A stretch of 41,764 bases of DNA from Clostridiales bacterium. GTDB lineage: Bacteria; Bacillota; Clostridia; Lachnospirales; Lachnospiraceae. This document shows, piece by piece, positions 16,436-24,872 of this stretch (position 1 is the stretch's first letter; the number at the start of each line of letters is the position of its first letter). The stretch is taken from assembly GCA_012512855.1 (NCBI GenBank), contig JAAZDK010000014.1, positions 1 through 41,764 of the forward strand, written 5' to 3'. The notes under the pieces were generated by a model. That model did not search any database and was not told the origin of the DNA. It was given only the letters and a program-made list of their open reading frames with translations. Position numbers and translations under genes: made by a program.

Positions 16436-16804
16436 ATGATTCAAGCTGAATCAAGACTTAATGTTGCCGACAATACCGGTGCAAAAGAGCTGCTTTGCAT
16501 CAGAGTACTTGGCGGATCAACCAGAAGATATGCCAATATAGGCGATATCATCATTGCTTCGGTTAAAGATGCAACACCAGGCGGTGTTGTAAAGAAGGGC
16601 GATGTTGTTAAGGCTGTTGTTGTTCGTACTGTTAAGGGCACACGCCGTAAGGACGGTTCCTATATAAGATTTGATGAGAATGCTGCCGTTATTATCAAGG
16701 AAGACAAGAACCCCAGAGGAACTCGTATTTTTGGACCGGTAGCAAGAGAATTAAGAGAGAAACAGTTCATGAAGATCGTTTCTTTGGCACCAGAAGTGTT
16801 ATAG
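16436..16804 (+). CDS. rplN: 50S ribosomal protein L14
   Basis: 122 residues starting [28 protein letters not shown], with the conserved [34 protein letters not shown]14 forms the inter-subunit bridge with h14 and is the RsfS target. ATG 16436 has AAAGGAG 7 nt upstream and matches the family; the longer frame from 16379 is spacer. rplX follows after 14 nt. Confidence 0.97.
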   Translation: MIQAESRLNVADNTGAKELLCIRVLGGSTRRYANIGDIIIASVKDATPGGVVKKGDVVKAVVVRTVKGTRRKDGSYIRFDENAAVIIKEDKNPRGTRIFGPVARELREKQFMKIVSLAPEVL

Positions 16805-16818
16805 GGAGGTGTATACTA

Positions 16819-17136
16819 GTGGCAACGATGAAAATAAAGAAAAATGACAGTGTCAAGGTAATTGCCGGTAAAGATAAAAACAAGGTTGGAAAGGTATTAA
16901 AGGTGGTTGGAAATAGATTAATCGTTGAAGGTATTAATATGGTTTCCAAGCATAGCAAGCCCAGCCAGCAGAATCCCAAGGGTGGAATCATCCAGGAGCC
17001 TGCACCTATTGATGCTTCTAATGTAATGCTGATGCATAAGGGCAAACCAACAAGAGTAGGCTTTAAGTTCGTGGAGACTAAGAAGGGCCTCAAGAAAGTG
17101 CGTTATGCCAAGACAACCGGCGACGTAATCGATTAA
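16819..17136 (+). CDS. rplX: 50S ribosomal protein L24
   Basis: 105 residues with an N-terminal KOW motif ([26 protein letters not shown]) and the L24 block [30 protein letters not shown]. It is an assembly initiator on the 5' end of 23S rRNA. GTG 16819 is used, with AGGGAGGTG about 9 nt upstream; an internal ATG three codons later is possible but worse placed. Confidence 0.96.
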   Translation: MATMKIKKNDSVKVIAGKDKNKVGKVLKVVGNRLIVEGINMVSKHSKPSQQNPKGGIIQEPAPIDASNVMLMHKGKPTRVGFKFVETKKGLKKVRYAKTTGDVID

Positions 17137-17157
17137 TACAGAGAGGAGGTAATGGCG

Positions 17158-17697
17158 GTGGCTAGATTAAAGGAAATGTATTTGAAGGAAATAGTGCCTG
17201 CCATGACAAAGAAATTTGGTTACAAGAACGTCATGGAGGTACCCAAGATAGAGAAAATCGTTATCAACATGGGCGTTGGAGAAGCTAGGGATAATGCAAA
17301 GCTTCTGGAGTCCGCAGCTAAGGATCTTGAGATTATATCCGGCCAGAAGCCTGTTATAACCAAGGCTAAGAAATCCATAGCTAATTTCAAGATAAGAGAA
17401 GGCATGTCAATCGGCTGCAAAGTAACCTTAAGAGGTGAAAGAATGTATGAGTTTGCTGATCGTTTGATTAACCTGGCTCTGCCTCGCGTACGTGACTTCA
17501 GAGGTGTAAACCCGAACGCATTTGACGGCAGAGGCAATTATGCCTTAGGTATCAAAGAGCAGTTAATCTTCCCTGAAATTGACTTCGATAAAGTTGACAA
17601 GGTAAGAGGTATGGACATTATCTTTGTTACAACAGCAAAGACAGATGAAGAGGCTCGTGAACTGTTAACACTATTCGGAATGCCGTTTAGAAAATAG
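17158..17697 (+). CDS. rplE: 50S ribosomal protein L5
   Basis: 179 residues. It contains the L5 blocks [53 protein letters not shown] and [23 protein letters not shown]. It binds 5S rRNA in the central protuberance. The GTG at 17158 is favoured because GAGGAGGT lies 7 nt upstream; the ATG at 17152 would be almost on top of that site. rpsN follows 13 nt after the stop. Confidence 0.95.
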   Translation: MARLKEMYLKEIVPAMTKKFGYKNVMEVPKIEKIVINMGVGEARDNAKLLESAAKDLEIISGQKPVITKAKKSIANFKIREGMSIGCKVTLRGERMYEFADRLINLALPRVRDFRGVNPNAFDGRGNYALGIKEQLIFPEIDFDKVDKVRGMDIIFVTTAKTDEEARELLTLFGMPFRK

Positions 17698-17710
17698 AGG
17701 AGGAAATTCA

Positions 17711-17896
17711 ATGGCTAAAACGTCAATGAAAGTAAAGCAACAGCGTCCGCAGAAATTCTCTACCAGAGAGTATAACCGTTGTAGAATATGCGGCCGTCCT
17801 CATGCATATTTGAGAAAGTACGGAATTTGCAGAATTTGTTTTCGCGAATTAGCGTACAAGGGACAGATACCAGGCGTGAAGAAAGCCAGCTGGTAA
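17711..17896 (+). CDS. rpsN: 30S ribosomal protein S14, zinc form
   Basis: 61 residues, the short zinc-binding S14 (type Z). The ligands C24, C27, C40 and C43 are all present ([25 protein letters not shown]). It ends with the conserved [11 protein letters not shown]. Many Firmicutes also hold a zinc-independent copy elsewhere, induced in zinc starvation; none is in this window. GGAGG site, rpsH 24 nt downstream. Confidence 0.97.
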   Translation: MAKTSMKVKQQRPQKFSTREYNRCRICGRPHAYLRKYGICRICFRELAYKGQIPGVKKASW

Positions 17897-17920
17897 GAGT
17901 TAAGAAAGGAGGCAAATCAC

Positions 17921-18322
17921 ATGACAATGAGCGATCCCATTGCAGATATGCTTACAAGAATCCGTAATGCAAATACTGCTAAACACGATACAGTAGATAT
18001 TCCAGCTTCAAAGATGAAGATTGCTATAGCCGATATCCTTTTAAGGGAAGGATATATCAAGAAATATGAAATCGAAGAAGTTGAGAATTTAAAGACCATT
18101 CGCATCACATTAAAGTACGGTAAAGACAAGAATACAAAGATCATCACCGGTCTGAAGAGAATCTCAAAGCCGGGTCTTAGAGTATATGCCAGCAAGGACA
18201 ATTTGCCAAAGGTACTTGGCGGATTAGGAATTGCTATTCTTTCCACCAACAAGGGTGTTATTACTGACAGAGAGGCCAGAGAGCTGAATGTAGGCGGAGA
18301 AGTGCTTGCATTTGTTTGGTAA
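17921..18322 (+). CDS. rpsH: 30S ribosomal protein S8
   Basis: 133 residues starting [18 protein letters not shown], and with the C-terminal RNA-binding block [34 protein letters not shown] and final EVLAFVW. S8 is the spc-operon repressor in E. coli, where it binds near the L5 start; no matching site was recognised here. Site AAAGGAGG; a 99-nt spacer precedes rplF. Confidence 0.97.
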   Translation: MTMSDPIADMLTRIRNANTAKHDTVDIPASKMKIAIADILLREGYIKKYEIEEVENLKTIRITLKYGKDKNTKIITGLKRISKPGLRVYASKDNLPKVLGGLGIAILSTNKGVITDREARELNVGGEVLAFVW

Positions 18323-18421
18323 TTGAAAAGTAGTTGAAGCTATCATACACATAAGGCATCGATGCAGGAGCATAAAGCAGCATGGTCGGATGTCTAACAC
18401 AAAATTATAGGAGGTGCGGGC

Positions 18422-18964
18422 ATGTCACGAATTGGAAGAATGCCTATCGCTGTACCTGCAGGCGTAACTGTAGATATAGCAGAAAATAATAAAGTGACTG
18501 TAAAAGGTCCTAAGGGTACTCTGGAAAGAGTATTGCCGGCTGAAATGAAGATAACCCTTGAAAACGGAGTTATCCAAGTATCCAGACCGAATGATTTGAA
18601 AAAGAACAAGGCATTACATGGCCTTACAAGAACTCTGATTAACAATATGGTAGTAGGCGTTACCCAGGGCTATCAGAAAGAGCTTGAAGTAAATGGTGTT
18701 GGTTACAGAGCCTCTAAAGCAGGCAAGGAATTGACATTGGTATTAGGTTACTCCCATCCGGTCGTCATGACTGATCCGGAAGGAATTGAATCAGTTGTTG
18801 AAGGACAGAACAAGATTATTGTTAAAGGTATCGATAAGGAAAAGGTTGGCCAATATGCCGCTGAAATCAGAGCAAAGAGAAAACCTGAGCCTTATAAGGG
18901 CAAGGGCATCAAGTATGCTGATGAAGTGATCAGACGCAAGGTTGGTAAGACCGGTAAGAAGTAA
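18422..18964 (+). CDS. rplF: 50S ribosomal protein L6
   Basis: 180 residues with two related domains. It starts [19 protein letters not shown] and has the signature [28 protein letters not shown] at the C-terminus. It binds near the sarcin-ricin loop and the factor site. ATG 18422 follows AGGAGGTG. The 99-nt spacer before it holds a GCATCGATGC palindrome (about 18356) but no stronger structure. rplR follows in 16 nt. Confidence 0.97.
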   Translation: MSRIGRMPIAVPAGVTVDIAENNKVTVKGPKGTLERVLPAEMKITLENGVIQVSRPNDLKKNKALHGLTRTLINNMVVGVTQGYQKELEVNGVGYRASKAGKELTLVLGYSHPVVMTDPEGIESVVEGQNKIIVKGIDKEKVGQYAAEIRAKRKPEPYKGKGIKYADEVIRRKVGKTGKK

Positions 18965-18980
18965 GGGAGGAGTGAAATAA

Positions 18981-19349
18981 ATGATTAAGAAAGAGTCAAG
19001 ATCAAAAATCCGTGTCAAGAAGCACTTAAAAATACGTAATCGTTTCACAGGTACTCCGCAGAGACCGCGTTTGGCCGTATTCAGAAGCAACAATCATATG
19101 TATGCTCAGATTATAGATGATACCGTAGGTCATACATTAGTTGCAGCATCCACACTTGAAAAGGATGTTAAAGCTGAATTATCAAAAACTAATGATGTGG
19201 CAGCAGCTGCTTACTTGGGTCAGGTTATAGCCAGGAAGGCATTGGAAAAGGGAATCAAATGCGTAGTTTTTGATAGAGGCGGCTTCATATATCAGGGTAA
19301 GATAAAAGCGTTGGCAGATGCAGCTAGAGAAGCTGGTCTGGAATTCTAG
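18981..19349 (+). CDS. rplR: 50S ribosomal protein L18
   Basis: 122 residues. A basic N-terminal tail ([45 protein letters not shown]) is followed by the compact 5S rRNA-binding domain ending in [29 protein letters not shown]. It works with L5 in the 5S particle. GGGAGGAG site; 16 nt to rpsE. Confidence 0.97.
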   Translation: MIKKESRSKIRVKKHLKIRNRFTGTPQRPRLAVFRSNNHMYAQIIDDTVGHTLVAASTLEKDVKAELSKTNDVAAAAYLGQVIARKALEKGIKCVVFDRGGFIYQGKIKALADAAREAGLEF

Positions 19350-19365
19350 GCAAGGAGGATAATAC

Positions 19366-19875
19366 ATGAAACGTTCAATAATTGATGCCAGTCAATTAGA
19401 GTTAGAAGATAAAGTTGTTGCGATTAAGCGTGTTACCAAGGTTGTTAAGGGTGGACGTCATTTTCGCTTTACAGCTCTGGTTGTTGTAGGTGACAAAAAC
19501 GGACATATTGGAGCCGGTTTAGGAAAAGCGTCCGAAATACCTGAAGCAATCCGCAAGGGTAAGGAAGACGCAATTAAGAAATTGGTCAGCCTGCCTATTG
19601 ATGAGAACGGAAGCATACCGCATGACTTTGTCGGTAAGTTTGGCAGCGCAACTGTATTGCTTAAGCGTGCTCCACAGGGTACAGGTATCATCGCCGGTGG
19701 CCCTGCACGTAACGTACTTGAGCTTGCAGGCTATAAGAATGTTCGTACCAAGTCACTTGGTTCCAACAACAAGCAGAACGTAGTTCTTGCAACAATTGAA
19801 GGATTAAAGAAGTTGAAGACTCCTGAGGAAGTAGCTAAGCTTCGTGGAATTAGCTTAGATCAGCTGTCAAGATAG
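19366..19875 (+). CDS. rpsE: 30S ribosomal protein S5
   Basis: 169 residues. A double-stranded-RNA-binding S5 N-domain ([33 protein letters not shown]) is followed by the S5 C-domain with [31 protein letters not shown]. It contributes to the mRNA entry site and decoding fidelity. Site AAGGAGG. It is followed by an unusually long, structured 171-nt spacer before rpmD. Confidence 0.97.
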   Translation: MKRSIIDASQLELEDKVVAIKRVTKVVKGGRHFRFTALVVVGDKNGHIGAGLGKASEIPEAIRKGKEDAIKKLVSLPIDENGSIPHDFVGKFGSATVLLKRAPQGTGIIAGGPARNVLELAGYKNVRTKSLGSNNKQNVVLATIEGLKKLKTPEEVAKLRGISLDQLSR

Positions 19876-19896
19876 TTTCTTACGGCTAACACAGGA

Positions 19897-20015
19897 GAAC
19901 AGGTTCCCATAGAATCAGACACAAAGGTTCCGGATATAATCACAATCAGGGTTTTGCACATTAGGCAGCCAGGGTTGGGTTATTCGGAACTGGGGGAACG
20001 GCCCAGGTGCTGTTC
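19897..20015 (+). promoter_or_regulatory. Nested-stem RNA element in the rpsE-rpmD spacer
   Basis: Three nested pairings are visible: GAACAG (19897-19902) with CTGTTC (20010-20015); GTTCCC (19903-19908) with GGGAAC (19994-19999); and GGTTCC (19926-19931) with GGAACT (19986-19991, one G-U). The two outer stems are contiguous on the 5' side and separated by 10 nt on the 3' side. The element ends about 17 nt before the rpmD GGAGG. It may control rpmD and later genes, or be an mRNA processing site (inference). Confidence 0.5.
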
Positions 20016-20046
20016 TTCATAATATGCCAAGATGGAGGTGTCAGCA

Positions 20047-20229
20047 ATGGCAGGTAAATTGAAAATAACATTGATTAAATCTACAATTGGTGCCATCCCT
20101 AAGCATAGAGCAACAGTTGCATCATTAGGCCTGAAAAGACCTAACAATACCGTGGAGTTGCCGGATAATGCCGCTGTAAGAGGGATGATAAAACAGGTTA
20201 GTCACATGGTTAAGGTAGAAGAAATATAA
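20047..20229 (+). CDS. rpmD: 50S ribosomal protein L30
   Basis: 60 residues, the usual size of bacterial L30: AGKLKITLIKSTIGAIPKHRATVASLGLKRPNNTVELPDN, ending with the MIKQVSHMVKVEEI strand. ATG 20047 lies 6 nt after GGAGGTG; the upstream ATG at 20032 overlaps that ribosome site and is rejected. The long spacer before it sets it apart from rpsE, while rplO follows after 26 nt. Confidence 0.96.
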   Translation: MAGKLKITLIKSTIGAIPKHRATVASLGLKRPNNTVELPDNAAVRGMIKQVSHMVKVEEI

Positions 20230-20255
20230 ATCGCTAATAGAAGGAGGTGCACGAC

Positions 20256-20696
20256 ATGAATTTATCAGAATTGAGACCTGCAGTTGGATCTAAGCAAAAC
20301 GATAATTTCAGAAGAGGACGTGGCCATGGTTCAGGTAACGGCAAGACAGCCGGCAAGGGTCATAAGGGTCAAAAGGCTCGTAGCGGAGCGCCAAGAGTTG
20401 GCTTTGAAGGCGGACAGATGCCTTTGTACAGAAGAATTCCGAAGCGTGGCTTCACAAATAGAAATACAAAAGAAATTATTGCAATTAATGTAGATGCATT
20501 AAATAGATTTGAAGATGGAGCTACTGTAACGGTTGAATCTTTGTTGGAAGCAGGAATTATCAAGAAAGCCGGAGATGGAGTAAAGATACTTGGATTTGGC
20601 GAATTAAAGAAGAGACTTGATGTTAAGGTGAATGCTTACAGCGCAAGTGCAATAGAGAAGATTAAGGCTCTTGGTGGAAATGCTGAGGTGGTATAA
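20256..20696 (+). CDS. rplO: 50S ribosomal protein L15
   Basis: 146 residues. A glycine/arginine-rich extended N-terminus ([50 protein letters not shown]) is followed by a globular C-terminal domain, the classical L15 layout. ATG 20256 ([13 protein letters not shown]) has AAGGAGGTG upstream; a GTG three codons earlier overlaps that site. The stop overlaps the secY start by one base. Confidence 0.97.
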   Translation: MNLSELRPAVGSKQNDNFRRGRGHGSGNGKTAGKGHKGQKARSGAPRVGFEGGQMPLYRRIPKRGFTNRNTKEIIAINVDALNRFEDGATVTVESLLEAGIIKKAGDGVKILGFGELKKRLDVKVNAYSASAIEKIKALGGNAEVV

Positions 20697-22018
20697 TGTT
20701 TGAGTCGATTCGAAACGCATTTAAAGTAAAAGATATTAGAAACAGGCTAATATACACACTCATATGTATTGCTATCGTAAGACTTGGAACATTATTACCA
20801 GCTCCGGCGGTAAACAGGGATTATACCAACGAGATTTTTAATTCTCAGGCACTCGGCTTTTTTAACAGCATAACCGGTGGTTCCTTTACAAAACTATCTA
20901 TTTTTGCATTGAGCATCACGCCCTACATTTCTTCATCAATTATTGTCCAGCTGTTGACAATAGCTATTCCGAAGCTTGAAGAAATGCAAAAGGAAGGCGA
21001 GGAAGGCAGAAAGAAGATCACTGAGCTCACCAGATATCTGACGGTTGTCCTTGCAATAATTGAATCACTTGCCATGGCAATCGGTTTCGGTAATCAGGGT
21101 GCTTTGGAAGGTGGCCTTACATTTACCAACCTGATAATTATTGTTGCATCCTTCACTGCAGGAAGCACATTCCTTATGTGGCTTGGTGAAAAGATTACCC
21201 AGAATGGTGTAGGCAACGGTATTTCTATTATCCTGACCATAAACATCATTTCATCTCTTCCTGCCGACTTTATCGGCCTGTATCAAACCTATATCAAGGG
21301 CCAGTCAGTTGTTAAGGCAGTGCTTGCCATTATACTGATTATATTAATCAGCCTGGCTCTGATAGCATATGTGGTTGTACTTCAGGATGCTGAAAGAAGA
21401 ATTCCTGTTACCTATGCAAAAAAGGTACAGGGAAGAAAAATGGTGGGTGGACAAACCTCCCATATTCCGTTAAAAGTAAACACGGCTGGTGTTATACCGA
21501 TTATATTTGCAGGTTCCATTATGCAGCTGCCGATAGTAATAGGCTCCTTCTTCGGGGTATATCCGGCAAGAGCTTATTTCTGGCCCAAGGTTTTAATGGT
21601 GCTGAACCAGAACAGCTGGTTTAACACAAAGAGCTGGGGGGACTTCAAATATTCCATCGGTGCAATTATTTATATAGTATTTACAGTTTTCTTTGCATAT
21701 TTTTATACTTCTATAACCTTCAATCCTATAGAAGTATCCAACAATATAAAGAAACAAGGCGGCTTCATTCCGGGTATACGTCCCGGTAAACCAACTACCG
21801 AATATCTTACTAAGGTTTTAAACAACATCATTTTCATAGGTGCAGTCGGACTGATAATAGCATGTATTGTTCCTATGATCATATCGGGAGTTTTGAATGC
21901 ACAGTTTTCATTTGGCGGTACATCAATTATAATTATCGTAGGTGTTATAATTGAAACCATCAAGCAGATAGAATCCCAGCTGCTTGTTCGCCATTATAAA
22001 GGCTTCCTGAGTGATTAA
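20696..22018 (+). CDS. secY: Preprotein translocase subunit SecY
   Basis: 440 residues, polytopic with about ten membrane helices. It forms the protein-conducting channel with SecE and SecG. Seen: N-terminal FESIRNAFKVKDIRNRLIYTL, the plug/pore region APAVNRDYTNEIFNSQALGFFNSITGGSFTKLSIFALSITPYISSSII, and the cytoplasmic loop VLQDAERRIPVTYAKKVQGRKMVGGQTSHIPLKVNTAGVIPIIFA that docks SecA and ribosomes. Translationally coupled to rplO (TAATG). A 66-nt hairpin sits between it and adk. Confidence 0.97.
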   Translation: MFESIRNAFKVKDIRNRLIYTLICIAIVRLGTLLPAPAVNRDYTNEIFNSQALGFFNSITGGSFTKLSIFALSITPYISSSIIVQLLTIAIPKLEEMQKEGEEGRKKITELTRYLTVVLAIIESLAMAIGFGNQGALEGGLTFTNLIIIVASFTAGSTFLMWLGEKITQNGVGNGISIILTINIISSLPADFIGLYQTYIKGQSVVKAVLAIILIILISLALIAYVVVLQDAERRIPVTYAKKVQGRKMVGGQTSHIPLKVNTAGVIPIIFAGSIMQLPIVIGSFFGVYPARAYFWPKVLMVLNQNSWFNTKSWGDFKYSIGAIIYIVFTVFFAYFYTSITFNPIEVSNNIKKQGGFIPGIRPGKPTTEYLTKVLNNIIFIGAVGLIIACIVPMIISGVLNAQFSFGGTSIIIIVGVIIETIKQIESQLLVRHYKGFLSD

Positions 22019-22033
22019 TTACAGAAGAGATGT

Positions 22034-22099
22034 AACTCCCATGCTTTGTATCGTATAGAAATTTCTTATGATCTTCCTATACAATATTGCATGGGAGTT
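22034..22099 (+). other. Long hairpin between secY and adk
   Basis: AACTCCCATGC (22034-22044) pairs perfectly, 11 bp, with GCATGGGAGTT (22089-22099). Inside, GTATAG pairs with CTATAC. The 3' flank is TATTAAAG rather than a T-run, so it is not an obvious terminator. It ends about 20 nt before the adk ribosome site and could be an RNA-processing or stability element. Confidence 0.6.
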
Positions 22100-22127
22100 T
22101 ATTAAAGAAAGTATTGGGGAGAGGTTT

Positions 22128-22781
22128 ATGAGGATTATTTTATTGGGAGCACCAGGAGCAGGAAAAGGAACCCAGGCCAAGAAGCTGTCATTAAAATATA
22201 ATATACCACATATCTCGACTGGCGATATTTTTCGCGCCAATATAAAAAACGGAACTGAACTGGGGATTAAGGCAAAGGAATATATGGATAAGGGCTTGCT
22301 GGTTCCGGATGAGCTTGTTGTGGAGCTTGTGACAGTCCGCCTGACGCAAGAGGATTGCAAAAGAGGTTATGTGCTTGACGGATTTCCACGAACCATACCT
22401 CAGGCACAGGCGCTTGACATTGCTCTTGACAGGACAGGTGAGAGAATAGACTGTGCAATTGAAGTTGATGCATCTGACATGGCAATTATTAAACGGATGT
22501 CAGGCAGAAGAGCCTGCCCGGTTTGTGGAGCGACTTATCATATAGTAAGCATACCTCCCAGGAAAGAGGGTATATGCGACAATTGTGGAGCAGAGCTTAT
22601 TCTTCGTGATGATGATAAGCCTGAGACAGTACAGAAAAGGCTTGAGGTTTACCATGAGCAAACCCAGCCATTACTAAGCTATTATAAGGATAAAGGGATT
22701 CTTAAGACTGTGGATGGGGTAAAGGATGCGGATGAAACATTCAAGGATATTGTAGCTATCCTGGGTGCTATTTCTGCTTAG
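22128..22781 (+). CDS. adk: Adenylate kinase, zinc-LID form
   Basis: 217 residues; converts AMP + ATP to 2 ADP in the cytoplasm. P-loop GAPGAGKGT (residues 7-15), AMP-binding TGDIFRANI, and GYVLDGFPRT. The LID carries a four-cysteine zinc site (C130, C133, C150, C153), the form usual in Gram-positive bacteria. ATG 22128 follows GGGGAGAGG and matches the family start; the longer frame from 22068 runs through a hairpin. Its place between secY and map is the standard Firmicute order. Confidence 0.97.
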   Translation: MRIILLGAPGAGKGTQAKKLSLKYNIPHISTGDIFRANIKNGTELGIKAKEYMDKGLLVPDELVVELVTVRLTQEDCKRGYVLDGFPRTIPQAQALDIALDRTGERIDCAIEVDASDMAIIKRMSGRRACPVCGATYHIVSIPPRKEGICDNCGAELILRDDDKPETVQKRLEVYHEQTQPLLSYYKDKGILKTVDGVKDADETFKDIVAILGAISA

Positions 22782-22833
22782 TATTAGCATGACTGTGTTT
22801 TGCGGTTGTCAGATTTGGAAAGGAAGCTTTTGT

Positions 22834-23586
22834 ATGCCTATTAGTGTTAAATCAGAGAAGGAAATACAGCTGATGAGGGAATCAGGCAAGATTCTGGCAG
22901 CGGTTCTGAAAGAACTTGAGGATGAGATTTGCGAAGGAATTTCTACTTATGATATTGATAAAAAATGTTACGAGTTAATTAAAAAGAATGGATGTACCCC
23001 TTCCTTCCTGAATTACAACGGGTTTCCTGCCTCCATTTGCGTTTCCGTAAATGATCAGGTGGTACACGGAATACCCAATAAAAAGAAAATCCTTAAGAAT
23101 GGTGATATAGTAAGTCTTGACTGCGGGGTAATATATCAGGGTTATCATTCGGACGCAGCCAGAACCCTTGCGGTAGGTGAAATCTCAGATGAGGCAAAGA
23201 GACTGATAGATGTAACAAGACAGAGCTTTTTTGAAGGTATAAAGTATGCACGCGAAGGCTATCATTTATATGAGATTTCAGCAGCTATACAGAACTATGT
23301 TGAAGCAAATGGCTACTCGGTGGTAAGGGACCTGGTTGGGCATGGTATTGGAAGAGTACTTCATGAGGAGCCACAAATTCCTAACTTTGCTCAGAAGCGC
23401 AGAGGACCGGCACTTAAGGCCGGTATGACACTGGCGATTGAACCTATGGTTAATCAAGGCCGATTTGAGGTATACTGGGAGGATGACAACTGGACGGTAA
23501 TTACCGCAGACGGATCACTTTCAGCCCACTATGAAAATACGGTCCTTATAACCAACGGAGAGCCTGAGCTGTTGACCATATATTAA
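22834..23586 (+). CDS. map: Methionine aminopeptidase, type I
   Basis: 250 residues; removes the initiator Met from nascent proteins. All metal ligands of the pita-bread fold are present: D96, D107, H170, E203, E234, plus the substrate-contact H78 in VVHGIP. ATG 22834 (MPISVKSEKEI) with AAAGGAAG upstream is chosen; the frame is open from 22765, overlapping adk, but that gives a non-conserved cysteine-rich extension. It lacks the N-terminal SEC-C zinc motif of the longer MAP forms. Confidence 0.96.
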   Translation: MPISVKSEKEIQLMRESGKILAAVLKELEDEICEGISTYDIDKKCYELIKKNGCTPSFLNYNGFPASICVSVNDQVVHGIPNKKKILKNGDIVSLDCGVIYQGYHSDAARTLAVGEISDEAKRLIDVTRQSFFEGIKYAREGYHLYEISAAIQNYVEANGYSVVRDLVGHGIGRVLHEEPQIPNFAQKRRGPALKAGMTLAIEPMVNQGRFEVYWEDDNWTVITADGSLSAHYENTVLITNGEPELLTIY

Positions 23587-23695
23587 GGAAATAAAGGATT
23601 ATTTATCATTTCTACTGCAGATTTTGCGACCTGCTAAATATGCATGTTGTTTGGTCCAAAATTTGCGATGACTGATGAAAGGCATGGTTATTAAT

Positions 23696-23971
23696 ATGGA
23701 GGATTCTTTAATAATCGGTAGCTTTGTCAGATCTGTCGCAGGTCGGGACACCGGAAAGATTTATGTGATATTAGCCAGTGATACTGAATATGTATATTTA
23801 GTGGATGGCAAAATTAGAACCATGGACCGGCCTAAGAAGAAAAATAAAAAACATGTAAGGTTACTGGACAAAAGGGATCCGAATTTGACAGAAAAGATTA
23901 ATGGCAAAAAGATAAGAAATGAAGAAATCAAGAGAGCAATAAAGCTGTTGGAAAAAGAGCAACAGCTATAG
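23696..23971 (+). CDS. KOW-domain RNA-binding protein
   Basis: About 91 residues. The N-terminal half is an L14e/KOW-like domain ([50 protein letters not shown]); the rest is a charged helix ending [13 protein letters not shown]. Small proteins like this commonly sit between map and infA in Clostridia and are presumed to bind RNA or ribosomes; no reaction is known to me. The start is uncertain: ATGs at 23675, 23684 and 23696 are in frame. 23696 gives the family-like N-terminus, although the nearest AAAGG is about 13 nt away. Confidence 0.8.
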   Translation: MEDSLIIGSFVRSVAGRDTGKIYVILASDTEYVYLVDGKIRTMDRPKKKNKKHVRLLDKRDPNLTEKINGKKIRNEEIKRAIKLLEKEQQL

Positions 23972-24045
23972 AATGCAATATATTAATAGTAGCTTCATAA
24001 TCAATAAGGATGCAGATGCATAATTTCAAGTAAGGGAGGTTTATA

Positions 24046-24264
24046 ATGTCGAAAGCAGATGTTGTTGAAATCGAAGGTACAGTAATTGAGAAGCTGCCTA
24101 ATGCAATGTTTAGGGTTGAGTTGGAGAATGGACACAAGGTGCTTGCTCATATCAGCGGTAAGCTGCGTATGAATTTCATTAAGATTGTGCCGGGCGACAA
24201 GGTTACACTGGAACTGTCACCTTATGATTTGACAAAGGGCAGAATTATTTGGAGAGACAAATAA
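24046..24264 (+). CDS. infA: Translation initiation factor IF-1
   Basis: 72 residues, a single OB fold with the near-invariant [52 protein letters not shown]. It binds the 30S A site during initiation. GGGAGG site before ATG 24046. Usual Firmicute position between map and rpmJ. Confidence 0.98.
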   Translation: MSKADVVEIEGTVIEKLPNAMFRVELENGHKVLAHISGKLRMNFIKIVPGDKVTLELSPYDLTKGRIIWRDK

Positions 24265-24300
24265 CAGAGCAATTAATTCAATTTGGCTTGAAAATACTGC

Positions 24301-24329
24301 TTGCTATTGTAACTGTAAAATGTTATAAT
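24301..24329 (+). promoter_or_regulatory. Internal promoter before rpmJ and the alpha operon
   Basis: TTGCTA (24301-24306), 17 bp, TATAAT (24324-24329), in the infA-rpmJ gap. The -10 is perfect. The start near 24336 would give a leader of about 28 nt for rpmJ and would allow rpmJ through rplQ to be made independently of the upstream promoter. Confidence 0.7.
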
Positions 24330-24363
24330 AGTAGATGGACTTTTTTGAAAGGGGTGAATTACT

Positions 24364-24477
24364 GTGAAGGTAAGGTCATCAGTAAAACCAATTTGCGAGA
24401 AATGCAAGATCATAAGAAGGAAGGGTGCTATCAGAGTCATCTGCGAGAACCCCAAACACAAACAAAGACAAGGCTAA
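24364..24477 (+). CDS. rpmJ: 50S ribosomal protein L36, zinc form
   Basis: 37 residues: [20 protein letters not shown], then [17 protein letters not shown]. The zinc ligands C11, C14, C27 and H32 are all present. It is read from GTG 24364, with AAAGGGGTG about 8 nt upstream. L36 is the smallest large-subunit protein. A different frame of the same bases gives a longer open stretch (24249-24500) that is not a gene. An exceptional 395-nt spacer follows before rpsM. Confidence 0.97.
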   Translation: MKVRSSVKPICEKCKIIRRKGAIRVICENPKHKQRQG

Positions 24478-24480
24478 TAT

Positions 24481-24517
24481 ACAATAGTTCGGGTAACTAA
24501 ATACTCGGTATTGTTTT
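24481..24517 (+). terminator. Weak hairpin with short T-run after rpmJ
   Basis: ACAATA (24481-24486) pairs with TATTGT (24509-24514), with an inner AGT/ACT, followed by TTT. The stem is weak; it may attenuate transcription into the spacer or do nothing. Confidence 0.3.
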
Positions 24518-24526
24518 ATATAAATT

Positions 24527-24614
24527 GTATCCCGTAATGAGTATGACATTTTTTGCTTGTACTTATAAGTAATGGTATACATGCTTATAAGCCCGGGTTT
24601 CATTGACGGGATAC
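24527..24614 (+). promoter_or_regulatory. First structured domain in the rpmJ-rpsM spacer
   Basis: GTATCCCGT (24527-24535) pairs perfectly with ACGGGATAC (24606-24614). The stem continues as AATG (24536-24539) with CATT (24601-24604) past a bulged G, 13 bp in all. Inside are two copies of the self-complementary CTTATAAG, about 20 nt apart, which can pair with each other. A loose TTGCTT-17-TATACA promoter-like pair (near 24554-24582) is also inside. Confidence 0.55.
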
Positions 24615-24649
24615 CATTTAAAGTCTTGCTTTCTGTGTTACAATTTATT

Positions 24650-24830
24650 CTGTCAGGGTGCTTTTTGTTAACCCGCAAAAGGTCTGGCAGAACATTGTGA
24701 TATTGTGGGCAGTGCTTATGTCTTCCCACTAGCACTGTTTTAAGCATCTGTTCCGTCATCACGGATGCTTAGCTGCAGGGGGTGCCCTGACAGTCACAGT
24801 TTAAAGCGGCTGATTTTTTATTTTTTGTTT
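24650..24830 (+). promoter_or_regulatory. Second structured domain and attenuator-like end upstream of rpsM
   Basis: A perfect 9-bp stem CTGTCAGGG (24650-24658) / CCCTGACAG (24785-24793) encloses three pairings: CAGTGC (24710-24715) with GCACTG (24732-24737); GTGGG (24705-24709) with CCCAC (24725-24729), crossing the former like a pseudoknot or alternative; and TAAGCATC (24741-24748) with GATGCTTA (24764-24771). CAGTC (24791-24795) can also pair with GGCTG (24808-24812), directly before a TTTTTTATTTTTTG run. That weak terminator-like hairpin shares bases with the closing stem. The layout suggests a regulatory leader for the alpha operon. Confidence 0.6.
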
Positions 24831-24872
24831 TGGAAGAGAAAGATAGCAAAATTTGGAGGTGTAATAAAACAC

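Noticed and set aside
24249-24500. 83-codon open frame overlapping infA end and rpmJ
   Set aside because: It runs in a different frame over the clear 37-residue L36 gene and the internal promoter; no ribosome site or family features.
24705-24737. Classical H-type pseudoknot (GTGGG/CCCAC crossed with CAGTGC/GCACTG)
   Set aside because: The first loop would be 0 nt and the middle loop 9 nt, unlike standard H-type geometry; kept only as crossing or alternative pairing.
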